Shown piece after piece: positions 6,152 through 11,291 of a DNA stretch of 11,291 nt. A program made the position numbers and the translations under genes. The stretch is taken from NCBI GenBank assembly GCA_011523485.1, contig WTGR01000486.1, positions 1-11,291 of the forward strand, read 5' to 3'. This stretch comes from Acidobacteriota bacterium (GTDB taxonomy: Bacteria; Acidobacteriota; Vicinamibacteria; Vicinamibacterales; UBA8438). The notes beneath the pieces were generated by a model. The model was not told the DNA's origin. It saw nothing but the letters and a program-made list of their open reading frames with translations, and searched no databases. The first letter of the stretch is position 1. The number at the start of each line of letters is the position of its first letter.

Positions 6152-7522
6152 TCACTTTCCGATGCAGAACTGCTCGAAAATGCGTTCGAGCACGGCATCG
6201 GGAGTGCGCTTTCCGGAAATCTCCTCGAGTGCGCGCCGCGCCTCCTCCAGATCCGCCAGCACCAGTTCCTCCGAAGCACCCGCGGCCGCAGCCTCCGACG
6301 CCCGGCTGAGCGCTGCTTCCGCCTTGCCGAGGAGATCGATGTGCCGCACGTTGGAGATGGCCGGCGTGTCGCGAACCGGCGCCCCGCTCTCGATCACCCG
6401 CTGCAGCGCACCCCGGACCCCTGCCGCGGCGCTCCCGTCGATCAGGCAGGTCTCCAGCAGGGGCCGGCAGGCCGCCATCCGCGGCTCCGCCGCCGGCGAC
6501 CATGCGGCTCGCAGGTCCCGCTTGTTCACGACGACGAGCCTCGGTCGGGCCGCCGTCTCCTCCAGCAGACCCCAGTCATCCGCATCGAGCGGCCGGGAGC
6601 GATCGAGAACGACGATGACCGCGGCAGCCACCACGAGCGCCGCACGAGCCCGGCGAACGCCTTCTGCTTCCACTTCTTCGCTCGCCGCGCGGATTCCCGC
6701 CGTGTCGACCAGCGTTACGGGAATGCCCCCGAGATCGACGGTTTCGGTCACGAGATCCCGCGTCGTCCCTGGTGCGTCCGCCACGATGGCCCGCTGTGCC
6801 CCGCACAACGCGTTGAAAAGAGAAGACTTGCCTGCATTCGGCCGCCCCGCCACAGCCACCTGGCAACCGTCGCGAATCAGCCTTCCCCGTTGCCCCGAAA
6901 CAATCAGATCGCGGACCCGCGCCGCGAGACTCGCGGCTTCCACGCCGGCGGCCCGCGCATCGATGAAGTGATAGCCCTCATCGGGAAAGTCGAGCGATGC
7001 CTCCAGCCGCGCCACGAGGTCGAAGAGCACGCGATCCAGCACGCCGATTGCCGCGGTAGCGGTTCCCTCGAGTTGATCGAAGGCCATGCGCGCCTGGCGC
7101 GGAGTAACCGCGGTGACGAGGTCGTGGATGGCTTCGGCCTGTACCAGATCGAGGCGGCCGCGGAGAAAGGCGCGCAAGGTGAACTCGCCCGGTTCGGCCA
7201 ATCGGGCGCCCGCCGCGGTCGCCGCCGCCACGATCTGCCGCAGAATCACCGGACTCCCGTGACCGCTGATCTCGACGACGTCCTCACCGGTGTAGGAGCG
7301 CGGGCCCGGAAAGTACGTTGCCAGAACGCGATCCACGGGGCGACGATCGGCGGGATCGAGAGCGTCGGTCAGCGTGGCGCGCCGCGGCGCCAGCCTGGAC
7401 GAGGTGGAGAGAATCCGGCCCGCGACGCCGACCGCGCCTGGTCCGCTCACACGCACGATGCCCACGCCACCCGGACCGGGCGGCGTCGCGATGGCCACGA
7501 TCGTGTCGTCGGTGGCGAACAT
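6152..7522 (-). CDS. mnmE: tRNA modification GTPase MnmE (TrmE)
   Basis: Encodes 456 residues, the normal size. Partner of MnmG in wobble-uridine modification. The N-terminal folate-binding domain runs from TIVAIATPPGPGGVGIVRVSG to about 120 and includes RSYTGEDVVEISGHGSP. A helical domain follows, with the GTPase domain inserted in it: G1 GRPNAGKSS (226-234), G2 TTRD (253-256), G3 DTAG (273-276) and G4 NKRD (333-336). The C-terminus is FCIGK, whose cysteine (C453) is conserved and needed for modification in E. coli. All key residues are present. The start is ATG at 7522, with AGGA five bases upstream. The frame is open 23 codons further, but that Arg/Gly-rich extension is not family-like. 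It sits 105 bases after khpB across two hairpins and 16 bases before mnmG. Confidence 0.97.
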   Translation of the reverse strand: MFATDDTIVAIATPPGPGGVGIVRVSGPGAVGVAGRILSTSSRLAPRRATLTDALDPADRRPVDRVLATYFPGPRSYTGEDVVEISGHGSPVILRQIVAAATAAGARLAEPGEFTLRAFLRGRLDLVQAEAIHDLVTAVTPRQARMAFDQLEGTATAAIGVLDRVLFDLVARLEASLDFPDEGYHFIDARAAGVEAASLAARVRDLIVSGQRGRLIRDGCQVAVAGRPNAGKSSLFNALCGAQRAIVADAPGTTRDLVTETVDLGGIPVTLVDTAGIRAASEEVEAEGVRRARAALVVAAAVIVVLDRSRPLDADDWGLLEETAARPRLVVVNKRDLRAAWSPAAEPRMAACRPLLETCLIDGSAAAGVRGALQRVIESGAPVRDTPAISNVRHIDLLGKAEAALSRASEAAAAGASEELVLADLEEARRALEEISGKRTPDAVLERIFEQFCIGK

Positions 7523-7539
7523 CCGCGTCCTGACCCGGC

Positions 7540-7565
7540 GGGCGCCCGTGCGGGACGGGCCGCCC
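7540..7565 (-). other. GC-rich hairpin in the mnmE leader
   Basis: On the minus strand GGGC-G-GCCCGT, a five-base loop and ACGGGC-GCCC pair over ten base pairs with one bulged G. The hairpin ends 17 bases before the mnmE ATG, next to its ribosome site. All pairs but one are G-C, so it should be very stable in RNA. It could affect mnmE translation or be chance structure in GC-rich DNA. No known riboswitch or leader family is recognised. Confidence 0.4.
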
Positions 7566-7605
7566 GCGCCTGTGGGCCGACCGGCTCGCAACGTGCGTAA
7601 ACAAG

Positions 7606-7621
7606 CGGCGGAAGACCGCCG
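7606..7621 (-). terminator. Possible weak intrinsic terminator after khpB
   Basis: Six bases after the khpB stop the minus strand reads CGGCGG-TCTT-CCGCCG followed by CTTGTTTA. This is a perfect six-pair GC stem with a four-base loop and a short T-rich tail. The tail is interrupted, so termination would be partial at best. It may lower readthrough from the yidC-khpB unit into mnmE. No separate mnmE promoter stands out in the remaining gap. Confidence 0.35.
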
Positions 7622-7627
7622 ATCACC

Positions 7628-8080
7628 TCACTCGGAAGCCGTGATGAGCACCGTCTTCAGGAAGGCGTCCCCGACGCTCTCCGACGACACGCCCTCCAGA
7701 TCGGCGACCGCCAGATGCACGATCCGCCTTGCGTAGGGGTTGAGAGGACCGATCTCCTGGGCCTCTCCGGTGTCGCGGGCGCGTTGCGCGAGGATCCGCG
7801 CCGACTCGCGCAGCTCGCCGTCCTTGCCCTTCCGATAGTCCAGGCAGTCGACCACGATATGTCCATCGGCGTGCTCGCGCCGAAACGCGGCGTTGACCAC
7901 GTGCTGCAGGGCATCGAGCCCCGCTGCCTTGCGTTGGAGAAACACCTCGGAACCGTCCCCGGCGAGGCGCACCCGCGTGCCGTCCTCGATGCGCTCGACC
8001 TCGACGTCGAGCGCCAGGCCCAGCGCCCGGCCGATTCCCCTGACGAAGTCGCCCATCCGCGTATCGAGTGCGTCACTCAC
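7628..8080 (-). CDS. khpB: RNA-binding protein KhpB/Jag (KH and R3H domains, no Jag_N)
   Basis: Encodes 150 residues, shorter than Firmicute Jag (about 200), because the N-terminal Jag_N domain is missing. The order is a type II KH domain (about 20-80) followed by an R3H domain (about 88-148). R3H is clear: GPLNPYARRIVHLAVAD contains the R-x-x-x-H core (R118, H122). KH is recognisable from LDALQHVVNAAF (55-66) and HIVVDCLDYRKGK, but the loop that normally reads IGKRGQTL is here LQRKAAGL (48-55), so the RNA-gripping GXXG motif is absent. In other bacteria KhpB binds many transcripts with KhpA and affects cell division and envelope growth. The start is GTG at 8080, overlapping the yidC stop by 8 bases, so translation is probably coupled to yidC. 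Identity rests on the R3H core and the yidC-jag order. Confidence 0.88.
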   Translation of the reverse strand: MSDALDTRMGDFVRGIGRALGLALDVEVERIEDGTRVRLAGDGSEVFLQRKAAGLDALQHVVNAAFRREHADGHIVVDCLDYRKGKDGELRESARILAQRARDTGEAQEIGPLNPYARRIVHLAVADLEGVSSESVGDAFLKTVLITASE

Positions 8081-9872
8081 TTTGCCTGGCCTTCTTTCCG
8101 GATCCGGTTCCCCGGCCGCCCTTCTTCACGCGGCGTTCGGCGGGCGGCCGCACGGTGCGCGTCTTCGGGGGGCCGATGACCCGATTCGTCACGACGGTCT
8201 GCAGAATCCCGATGACGTTGCTGGTCAGCCAGTACAGGACGAGCCCGCTCGGCGCCCAGACGAACATGAACGTGAAGACCACCGGCATGAGCATCATGAT
8301 CTTCTGCTGCATCGGGTCCGCCTGGGTCGGCGTCATCTTCTGCTGCAGCACCATCGAGGCGCCCATGACGATCGGCGTGATGTAGAGCGGATCCTCCACC
8401 GACAGATCGGTGATCCAGCCCACGAACGGCTCGCCCCGAATCTCGACCGCCGACCGGAGAAGGCTGAAGAAGGCGAAGAGAACCGGAAAGGTGAGGAGCA
8501 TCGGCAGGCACCCGCTCGCCGGGTTCACCCCGCGATCCCGGTACAACGCCATGATCTCCTGGTTCATCTTCTGCTTGTCGGGATCGGTGGCCTTCAGGTG
8601 CGAGTACCGCTCCTGAATCGCCTTCATCTCCGGCTGGACTTCCTGCATCTTGCGCATCGAGACGACGCTCTTGTGGCGCAACGGGAAGATGACGATGTTC
8701 ACGAGAATCGTGAGGATGATGATTGCCCAGCCCCAGTTGCCCACGTACTCGTGGACCCAGGTGAGCGAGCGGTGCAGCGGCACGACCAGCCACCCCAGCC
8801 ACCCGAAGTCGATCGACCTGATCAGGGCCGCGTCCACCTGCTCCAGCAGGTCGAACTCTTTCGGCCCGACGAAGAAGGGCAGGTCGATGGTCTCTCCGGG
8901 CGCCCGCAGGCTGAACGCCATCAGCTCGCGCGCCGATCCGTCGGGCGTCCGCGGCGGCAGCGGCACATAGCGATACGCGACTTCGGCCTCCTGCCGGCCG
9001 ACCAGGGCAACCGCAAGAAAGTAGTGATTGTCGACTCCGGCGAAGCCGATCTGCCCGCTGTACGCGGGGCGCGCCACGACGTCCGAAGACGTCGGCCGCG
9101 TAATGTCCTCTTCCTCCACGCCCTCGACACCCACGAGGCGGCCGAAGATGACGCCGCGCGGGCCCTCGCGGTAGACCATTCCCGAGCTCGACGCCTCCAC
9201 CCCGCCCAGCGCCGGACCCCATGCCACGCGCGGCGCGAGCCGGCTGTCTCCATCGAATGCCGTGGCGCGGAAGTGCACGAGGTAGCCGTGCATGCCCGGC
9301 TCGAACTCGTACTCCTTCCTGATGCGGAACCCGGACGAGTCCTCGAACTCGAAGGCCAGGGTCTCCGCGCGGTCGGTGACCGCGACGCTCGACGCGCTGG
9401 GCCGATACAGCGCATCGGCCGCGCGGGCGGTCAGCTCCGGGTCCTCGAACACCAGGGAGAACGGCGGCAGCTCGACCACCGGCAACTCGCCCGGCACGAG
9501 GTCTATCGGCGCACCCGTCTCCCGGTCCAGGTGCTCCTTGAGCAGCCAACTGATTGGTGAGGCCCCGCGATTCCGGAAGACCGCGCGTACCCGCGCGGTC
9601 TCGACCACGACCTCGCGGGCCTCCGGGTCGGCGACCACCGGCGTGATCTCCTCGCGCGGTGCGGTCTCCGGACCGGCCGGCGGCGGGGCTGGAGTCGACG
9701 TTGCCGCCGGCGCCGGCGACTGATCCGGTGCGACGGCAGGTAGCGTCGACTGGGGCGGCGCGTCGGTTCCGGCCGCCTCGCGCGGCGGCGCCGGCGGCGG
9801 TACGACGAGACTCTGGTACACCAGGAGCACCAGCAGGGAGAGAAGGAAGGCAAGCAGGACTCTTCGTTCCAT
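8073..9872 (-). CDS. yidC: Membrane protein insertase YidC
   Basis: Encodes 599 residues, the long Gram-negative form. It inserts and folds inner-membrane proteins, alone or with SecYEG. Layout: membrane anchor (about 5-24); a Pro/Ala-rich linker (25-72); a periplasmic beta-sandwich domain (about 78-340); then the conserved core, with TM2 (about 378-398), a cytoplasmic hairpin (about 405-445, ending in QEIMALYRDRGVNPASGCLP), TM3 (about 455-475), TM4 (about 494-512) and TM5 (about 525-558, PSGLVLYWLTSNVIGILQ). The tail is basic (KTRTVRPPAERRVKKGG), suited to ribosome contact. The hydrophilic-groove Arg of TM2 (E. coli R366, IVRGIMYPL) is Asn here (LVNIVIFPL, N392). The start is ATG at 9872. 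It lies 42 bases after yidD and overlaps khpB by 8. Confidence 0.97.
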   Translation of the reverse strand: MERRVLLAFLLSLLVLLVYQSLVVPPPAPPREAAGTDAPPQSTLPAVAPDQSPAPAATSTPAPPPAGPETAPREEITPVVADPEAREVVVETARVRAVFRNRGASPISWLLKEHLDRETGAPIDLVPGELPVVELPPFSLVFEDPELTARAADALYRPSASSVAVTDRAETLAFEFEDSSGFRIRKEYEFEPGMHGYLVHFRATAFDGDSRLAPRVAWGPALGGVEASSSGMVYREGPRGVIFGRLVGVEGVEEEDITRPTSSDVVARPAYSGQIGFAGVDNHYFLAVALVGRQEAEVAYRYVPLPPRTPDGSARELMAFSLRAPGETIDLPFFVGPKEFDLLEQVDAALIRSIDFGWLGWLVVPLHRSLTWVHEYVGNWGWAIIILTILVNIVIFPLRHKSVVSMRKMQEVQPEMKAIQERYSHLKATDPDKQKMNQEIMALYRDRGVNPASGCLPMLLTFPVLFAFFSLLRSAVEIRGEPFVGWITDLSVEDPLYITPIVMGASMVLQQKMTPTQADPMQQKIMMLMPVVFTFMFVWAPSGLVLYWLTSNVIGILQTVVTNRVIGPPKTRTVRPPAERRVKKGGRGTGSGKKARQSE

Positions 9873-9914
9873 GAGTGGGCCTGTTACTGTACGCCGGCGC
9901 CAGAGAGTCTGTCT

Positions 9915-10196
9915 CTAGAGCGCATCCGCGCGCGGGCCGCGCGGCGCGGGAACCTGGTCGAGTCCGCCGCGGCACAGAGGCTGACACCGGGCCAGCCGGC
10001 AGGCCGCGAGCCATCCTCCGCGAATCGCGCCATGCCGTGCGACTGCCTCGACGGCGTAGGCGGAGCACGAGGGCACGAACCGACAGTGCCCCCCCAGCAC
10101 CTGAGCAAGGGTCACCTGATAGGACCTAATGCCGACCAGCAGCAGCCGCGCCGCCAGGGACGGTGCGCGGGCCGCGACCGGTCGCCCGACCTTCAC
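9915..10196 (-). CDS. yidD: Membrane protein insertion efficiency factor YidD
   Basis: A small protein (93 residues from this start) encoded between rnpA and yidC, as in most bacteria. The family signature is clear: CRFVPSCSAYAVEAVARHG followed by GGWLAACRLARCQP and GGLDQVP, with the conserved cysteines. An amphipathic helix (about LAARLLLVGIRSYQ) precedes it and should tether the protein to the inner face of the membrane near YidC. The start is uncertain. GTG at 10196 gives the most family-like N-terminus; ATG at 10238 or ATG at 10292 would add 14 or 32 residues of no recognised similarity, and none has a good ribosome site. Whichever is right, the gene starts inside the end of rnpA in another frame, overlapping by at least 71 bases. 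The stop is TAG at 9917-9915. Confidence 0.92.
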   Translation of the reverse strand: MKVGRPVAARAPSLAARLLLVGIRSYQVTLAQVLGGHCRFVPSCSAYAVEAVARHGAIRGGWLAACRLARCQPLCRGGLDQVPAPRGPRADAL

Positions 10197-10533
10197 GGGT
10201 TCGTCCGTGCCGCCGGAGAGTGGCGTGATAGTCGGCATCGAGCGCCGCGAATCGAACGTCGGGAAACCCGGGCCGCAGCAACGCGACGACATCGAAGCCC
10301 GGAAGGCCTCTGCGGCGCCTGAAGAGCTCGCGCATCAGGCGCTTGGCCCTGTTCCGCCGGACCGCCCCTCCGATCCGGCGCGTCGCAATGATACCCAGCC
10401 TGCTCCGGTCCAGACCGTTCGGAAGCGTGAACAGAACGAGATGGCGGCCGTGGATGCGGACACCCTGCCGCTGCACCCTGAGGAACTCCCCTCGGCGTCG
10501 GATCCGGTCGAGCCGGGAAAGCCTCCGATCCAC
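10126..10533 (-). CDS. rnpA: Ribonuclease P protein component
   Basis: Encodes about 135 residues. The basic RNase P subunit helps the RnpB ribozyme bind pre-tRNA 5' leaders. The family shows in RLSRLDRIRRRGEFLRV at the N-terminus, HLVLFTLPNGLDRSRLGI, and the RNR signature AVRRNRAKRLMRELFRR, which binds the RNA. I chose GTG at 10533 because it leaves about 16 residues before the conserved EF, as in E. coli RnpA. GTG at 10599 would add 22 residues and has no ribosome site; the site for 10533 (GGTGG) is modest. The last 25 or so residues, rich in Arg, Gly and Ala, run past the usual end of the fold and lie where yidD begins in another frame. The gene follows rpmH, the classic pair. The rnpB RNA gene is not in this window. 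Confidence 0.93.
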   Translation of the reverse strand: MDRRLSRLDRIRRRGEFLRVQRQGVRIHGRHLVLFTLPNGLDRSRLGIIATRRIGGAVRRNRAKRLMRELFRRRRGLPGFDVVALLRPGFPDVRFAALDADYHATLRRHGRTREGRATGRGPRTVPGGAAAAGRH

Positions 10534-10661
10534 GTCTGCGCGCCACCGTGATTCACGGGCCGGCCCGGCGTCGGCTCGTCGACACGCGACCGGCCGCACC
10601 GTCTCGCTCGCGCAACCGGACCTGTCGACTATCTGCGCCGTTCCACGCCGCGCTCACCTTC

Positions 10662-10799
10662 TCAGGAAACCGAAAGGCGCTTCCGCCCCTTGGCCCGGCG
10701 CCGCCTCAGGATTTCCCTGCCGGTCTTCGTGCTCATGCGCTTGCGGAACCCGTGGGTGCGCTTGCGCCGCCGGTTGTTCGGCTGATACGTGCGTTTCAT
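10662..10799 (-). CDS. rpmH: 50S ribosomal protein L34
   Basis: Encodes 45 residues. It begins [20 protein letters not shown], continues [20 protein letters not shown] and ends RLSVS, matching L34 along its whole length. L34 is a tiny, very basic protein buried in 23S rRNA of the large subunit. The start is ATG at 10799 with GAGGA (10814-10810) ten bases upstream. As in most bacteria it is the first gene of the minus-strand run and is divergent from dnaA. A good promoter lies at 10883-10854. The next gene, rnpA, starts about 130 bases downstream. Confidence 0.98.
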   Translation of the reverse strand: MKRTYQPNNRRRKRTHGFRKRMSTKTGREILRRRRAKGRKRLSVS

Positions 10800-10853
10800 G
10801 CTCTCATCATCCTCGCGGCCCGTCTCGGCGGACACACCCGACGCGAAACGATC

Positions 10854-10883
10854 ATGGTAGCTACCGCACCGGTCGCATGTCAA
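10854..10883 (-). promoter_or_regulatory. Promoter of the rpmH-rnpA-yidD-yidC run
   Basis: The minus strand has a perfect TTGACA (10883-10878), an 18-base spacer and TACCAT (10859-10854, four of six consensus bases). Transcription would start near 10847, leaving a leader of about 48 bases before rpmH. This is the best promoter match in the window, as expected for a ribosomal protein gene. It may drive much of the run down to mnmE or further. Confidence 0.65.
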
Positions 10884-10928
10884 CGAAAACCGGAGCCCGC
10901 GCGCCCCGCTCCACGAGCCGCTATCCGG

Positions 10929-10957
10929 TTGTCGTCGTCCGGCGAGTGTGGTAGATT
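10929..10957 (+). promoter_or_regulatory. Candidate dnaA promoter
   Basis: TTGTCG (10929-10934), a 17-base spacer and TAGATT (10952-10957) match the sigma70 consensus at four of six positions in each box, with ideal spacing. The start would be near 10964, giving a leader of about 210 bases. The DnaA boxes lie 30-65 bases downstream of that start, so DnaA binding could repress its own transcription. This is a visual match only. Confidence 0.45.
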
Positions 10958-10995
10958 CTCGGTCCCGGCCGCGAGGCGGCACCCCAACACAGAGA

Positions 10996-11028
10996 TTTTC
11001 CACAGGGTGTGGAAGAAACTGTGGATAA
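10996..11028. promoter_or_regulatory. Cluster of three DnaA boxes
   Basis: TTTTCCACA (10996-11004, plus) has one mismatch to the consensus TTATCCACA. TGTGGAAGA (11008-11016; TCTTCCACA on the minus strand) also differs by one base from the relaxed consensus. TGTGGATAA (11020-11028) is a perfect box on the minus strand. Their left ends are exactly 12 bp apart (10996, 11008, 11020). The first box faces the other two. They are the expected binding sites for the DnaA protein encoded just downstream, for initiation, autoregulation or both. Confidence 0.82.
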
Positions 11029-11092
11029 ACAGGATGCCCATCGCCGTGCGGATCGGTCAGTGAGGGTTTGCTGGACGACGGTACGGATCACC

Positions 11093-11160
11093 GCAGGGGT
11101 TCTTCACCCCCGCGCCGGCCCGTCGCCCACGGAATCAGCGAGACCGGCGGCAACCGCCGG
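11093..11160 (+). other. Two hairpins in the dnaA leader
   Basis: The first hairpin (11093-11114) pairs GGGGT with ACCCC around a TTCTTC loop, extended by GC/GC across one mismatch. The second (11146-11160) pairs CGGCGG with CCGCCG around a CAA loop and ends 15 bases before the dnaA ATG. Neither has a T-run, so they are not terminators. The second lies where a ribosome binding site would be expected, and no clear one is visible. Confidence 0.4.
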
Positions 11161-11175
11161 AGCGACCGCACCTCG

Positions 11176-11291
11176 ATGCCGAACAACGTCTGGTCCGAAC
11201 TTCTGGAGCGCATCGAGACCAAGGTCAACCGTCACAGCTTCAACACCTGGTTCAGCCCGACCGTCTTCGTGGAGGACACCGGCGACCGCGT
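11176..11291 (+). CDS. dnaA: Chromosomal replication initiator DnaA, N-terminal part (cut by window edge)
   Basis: Only the first 38 codons are present. The peptide opens MPNNVWSELLERIETKVNRH and continues SFNTWFSPT. This is DnaA domain I: the conserved Trp near the start (W6), the L-x-x-I-E helix, and the F-x-T-W-F motif (22-26) before the first strand. Domain I mediates DnaA self-interaction and helicase loading. The AAA+ and DNA-binding domains lie beyond the right edge. The start is ATG at 11176; upstream I see no clear ribosome site, only GAG in CCGAGCG and a GC hairpin. Its place, divergent from rpmH and next to DnaA boxes, supports the call strongly. Confidence 0.95.
   Translation, partial: MPNNVWSELLERIETKVNRHSFNTWFSPTVFVEDTGDR

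Larger units (their letters stand above)
10800..11175. other. rpmH-dnaA intergenic region, probable oriC or dnaA control region
   Basis: This 376-base gap has no convincing protein gene. From left to right it holds the rpmH leader, the rpmH promoter (10854-10883, minus), a GC-rich stretch, a candidate dnaA promoter (10929-10957, plus), three DnaA boxes (10996-11028) and a GC-rich dnaA leader with two hairpins. The dnaA/rpmH junction is a common site of oriC. However, I see no clearly AT-rich unwinding element here; the most A/T-rich part is the box cluster itself. The unwinding region may be minimal, or it may lie beyond dnaA. Confidence 0.6.

Noticed and set aside
6136..6279. 48-codon N-terminal extension of mnmG
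   Set aside because: The extension overlaps mnmE in another frame and has no family similarity. GTG 6135 has a full ribosome site and starts exactly at the FAD-binding strand.
5975..7600. Long plus-strand open frame of 541 codons opposite mnmE and mnmG
   Set aside because: Shadow of two well-identified genes. Stops are rare in antisense frames at this GC content, and the product matches nothing recognisable.
7893..9560. Long plus-strand open frame of 555 codons opposite yidC and khpB
   Set aside because: Product is rich in Arg, His, Asp and Leu repeats typical of antisense to GC-rich coding sequence. yidC on the other strand is complete with all motifs.
8077..10068. Open frame of 663 codons on the minus strand, overlapping yidC, yidD and the end of rnpA
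   Set aside because: Its translation is low-complexity Arg/Gly/Ala/Pro with no family resemblance. It is the out-of-frame reading of GC-rich genes whose true frame is certain.
11034..11063. Nine-codon reading frame (MPIAVRIGQ) in the dnaA leader
   Set aside because: No spaced ribosome site and no regulatory amino-acid pattern. Short frames like this are expected by chance.
1..11291. Defence island, biosynthetic cluster, mobile element, CRISPR, tRNA or rRNA
   Set aside because: Every gene of substantial length is a recognised origin-region housekeeping gene. No transposase, integrase, direct-repeat array or tRNA-like cloverleaf was seen on either strand.

Overview
The window is the replication-origin neighbourhood of a GC-rich bacterium (about two-thirds G+C by eye). 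It holds a nearly complete version of the conserved oriC gene block. A divergent intergenic region at about 10800-11175 separates dnaA (plus strand, only its first 38 codons present) from a long minus-strand run read right to left: rpmH, rnpA, yidD, yidC, khpB/jag, mnmE, mnmG, rsmG, pyrF, parA, parB, atpH and the start of atpA. YidC has an N-terminal anchor and a large periplasmic domain, which points to a Gram-negative (diderm) cell. The phylum cannot be fixed from sequence reading alone. Acidobacteriota (Vicinamibacteria-like) or a myxobacterial/deltaproteobacterial relative would fit the GC content, the gene order and the parS variant, but this is inference.

Region by region. (1) 1-726: atpA (partial) and atpH, two F1 ATP synthase subunits, with a candidate promoter in the gap before atpH. 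(2) 825-2620: the parB and parA segregation genes, overlapping by 8 bp, preceded by a candidate promoter whose -35 box touches a 26-bp perfect palindrome containing a parS site. (3) 2709-3452: pyrF, a pyrimidine-biosynthesis gene lodged between rsmG and parA and bracketed by two parS sites about 1 kb apart. Its best-supported start codon is CTG. (4) 3635-7522: rsmG, mnmG and mnmE, which modify rRNA and tRNA. (5) 7628-10799: khpB, yidC, yidD, rnpA and rpmH, covering membrane-protein insertion, RNase P protein and ribosomal protein L34. (6) 10800-11175: divergent rpmH and dnaA promoters, three DnaA boxes at exact 12-bp steps, and two hairpins in the dnaA leader.

Together the genes serve replication initiation (DnaA), origin segregation (ParA, ParB and two parS), translation and tRNA maturation (L34, RnpA, RsmG, MnmE/MnmG), membrane-protein biogenesis (YidC/YidD/KhpB) and energy and nucleotide metabolism (ATP synthase, PyrF). 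I see no mobile element, CRISPR array, tRNA or rRNA gene, and no undescribed multi-gene system. The points that stand out are details inside conserved genes: the CTG start and an extra residue in the PyrF catalytic motif, an Asn at the position of the YidC groove Arg, a KH domain in KhpB without its GXXG loop, no atpF before atpH, and the arrangement of the parS sites and DnaA boxes.
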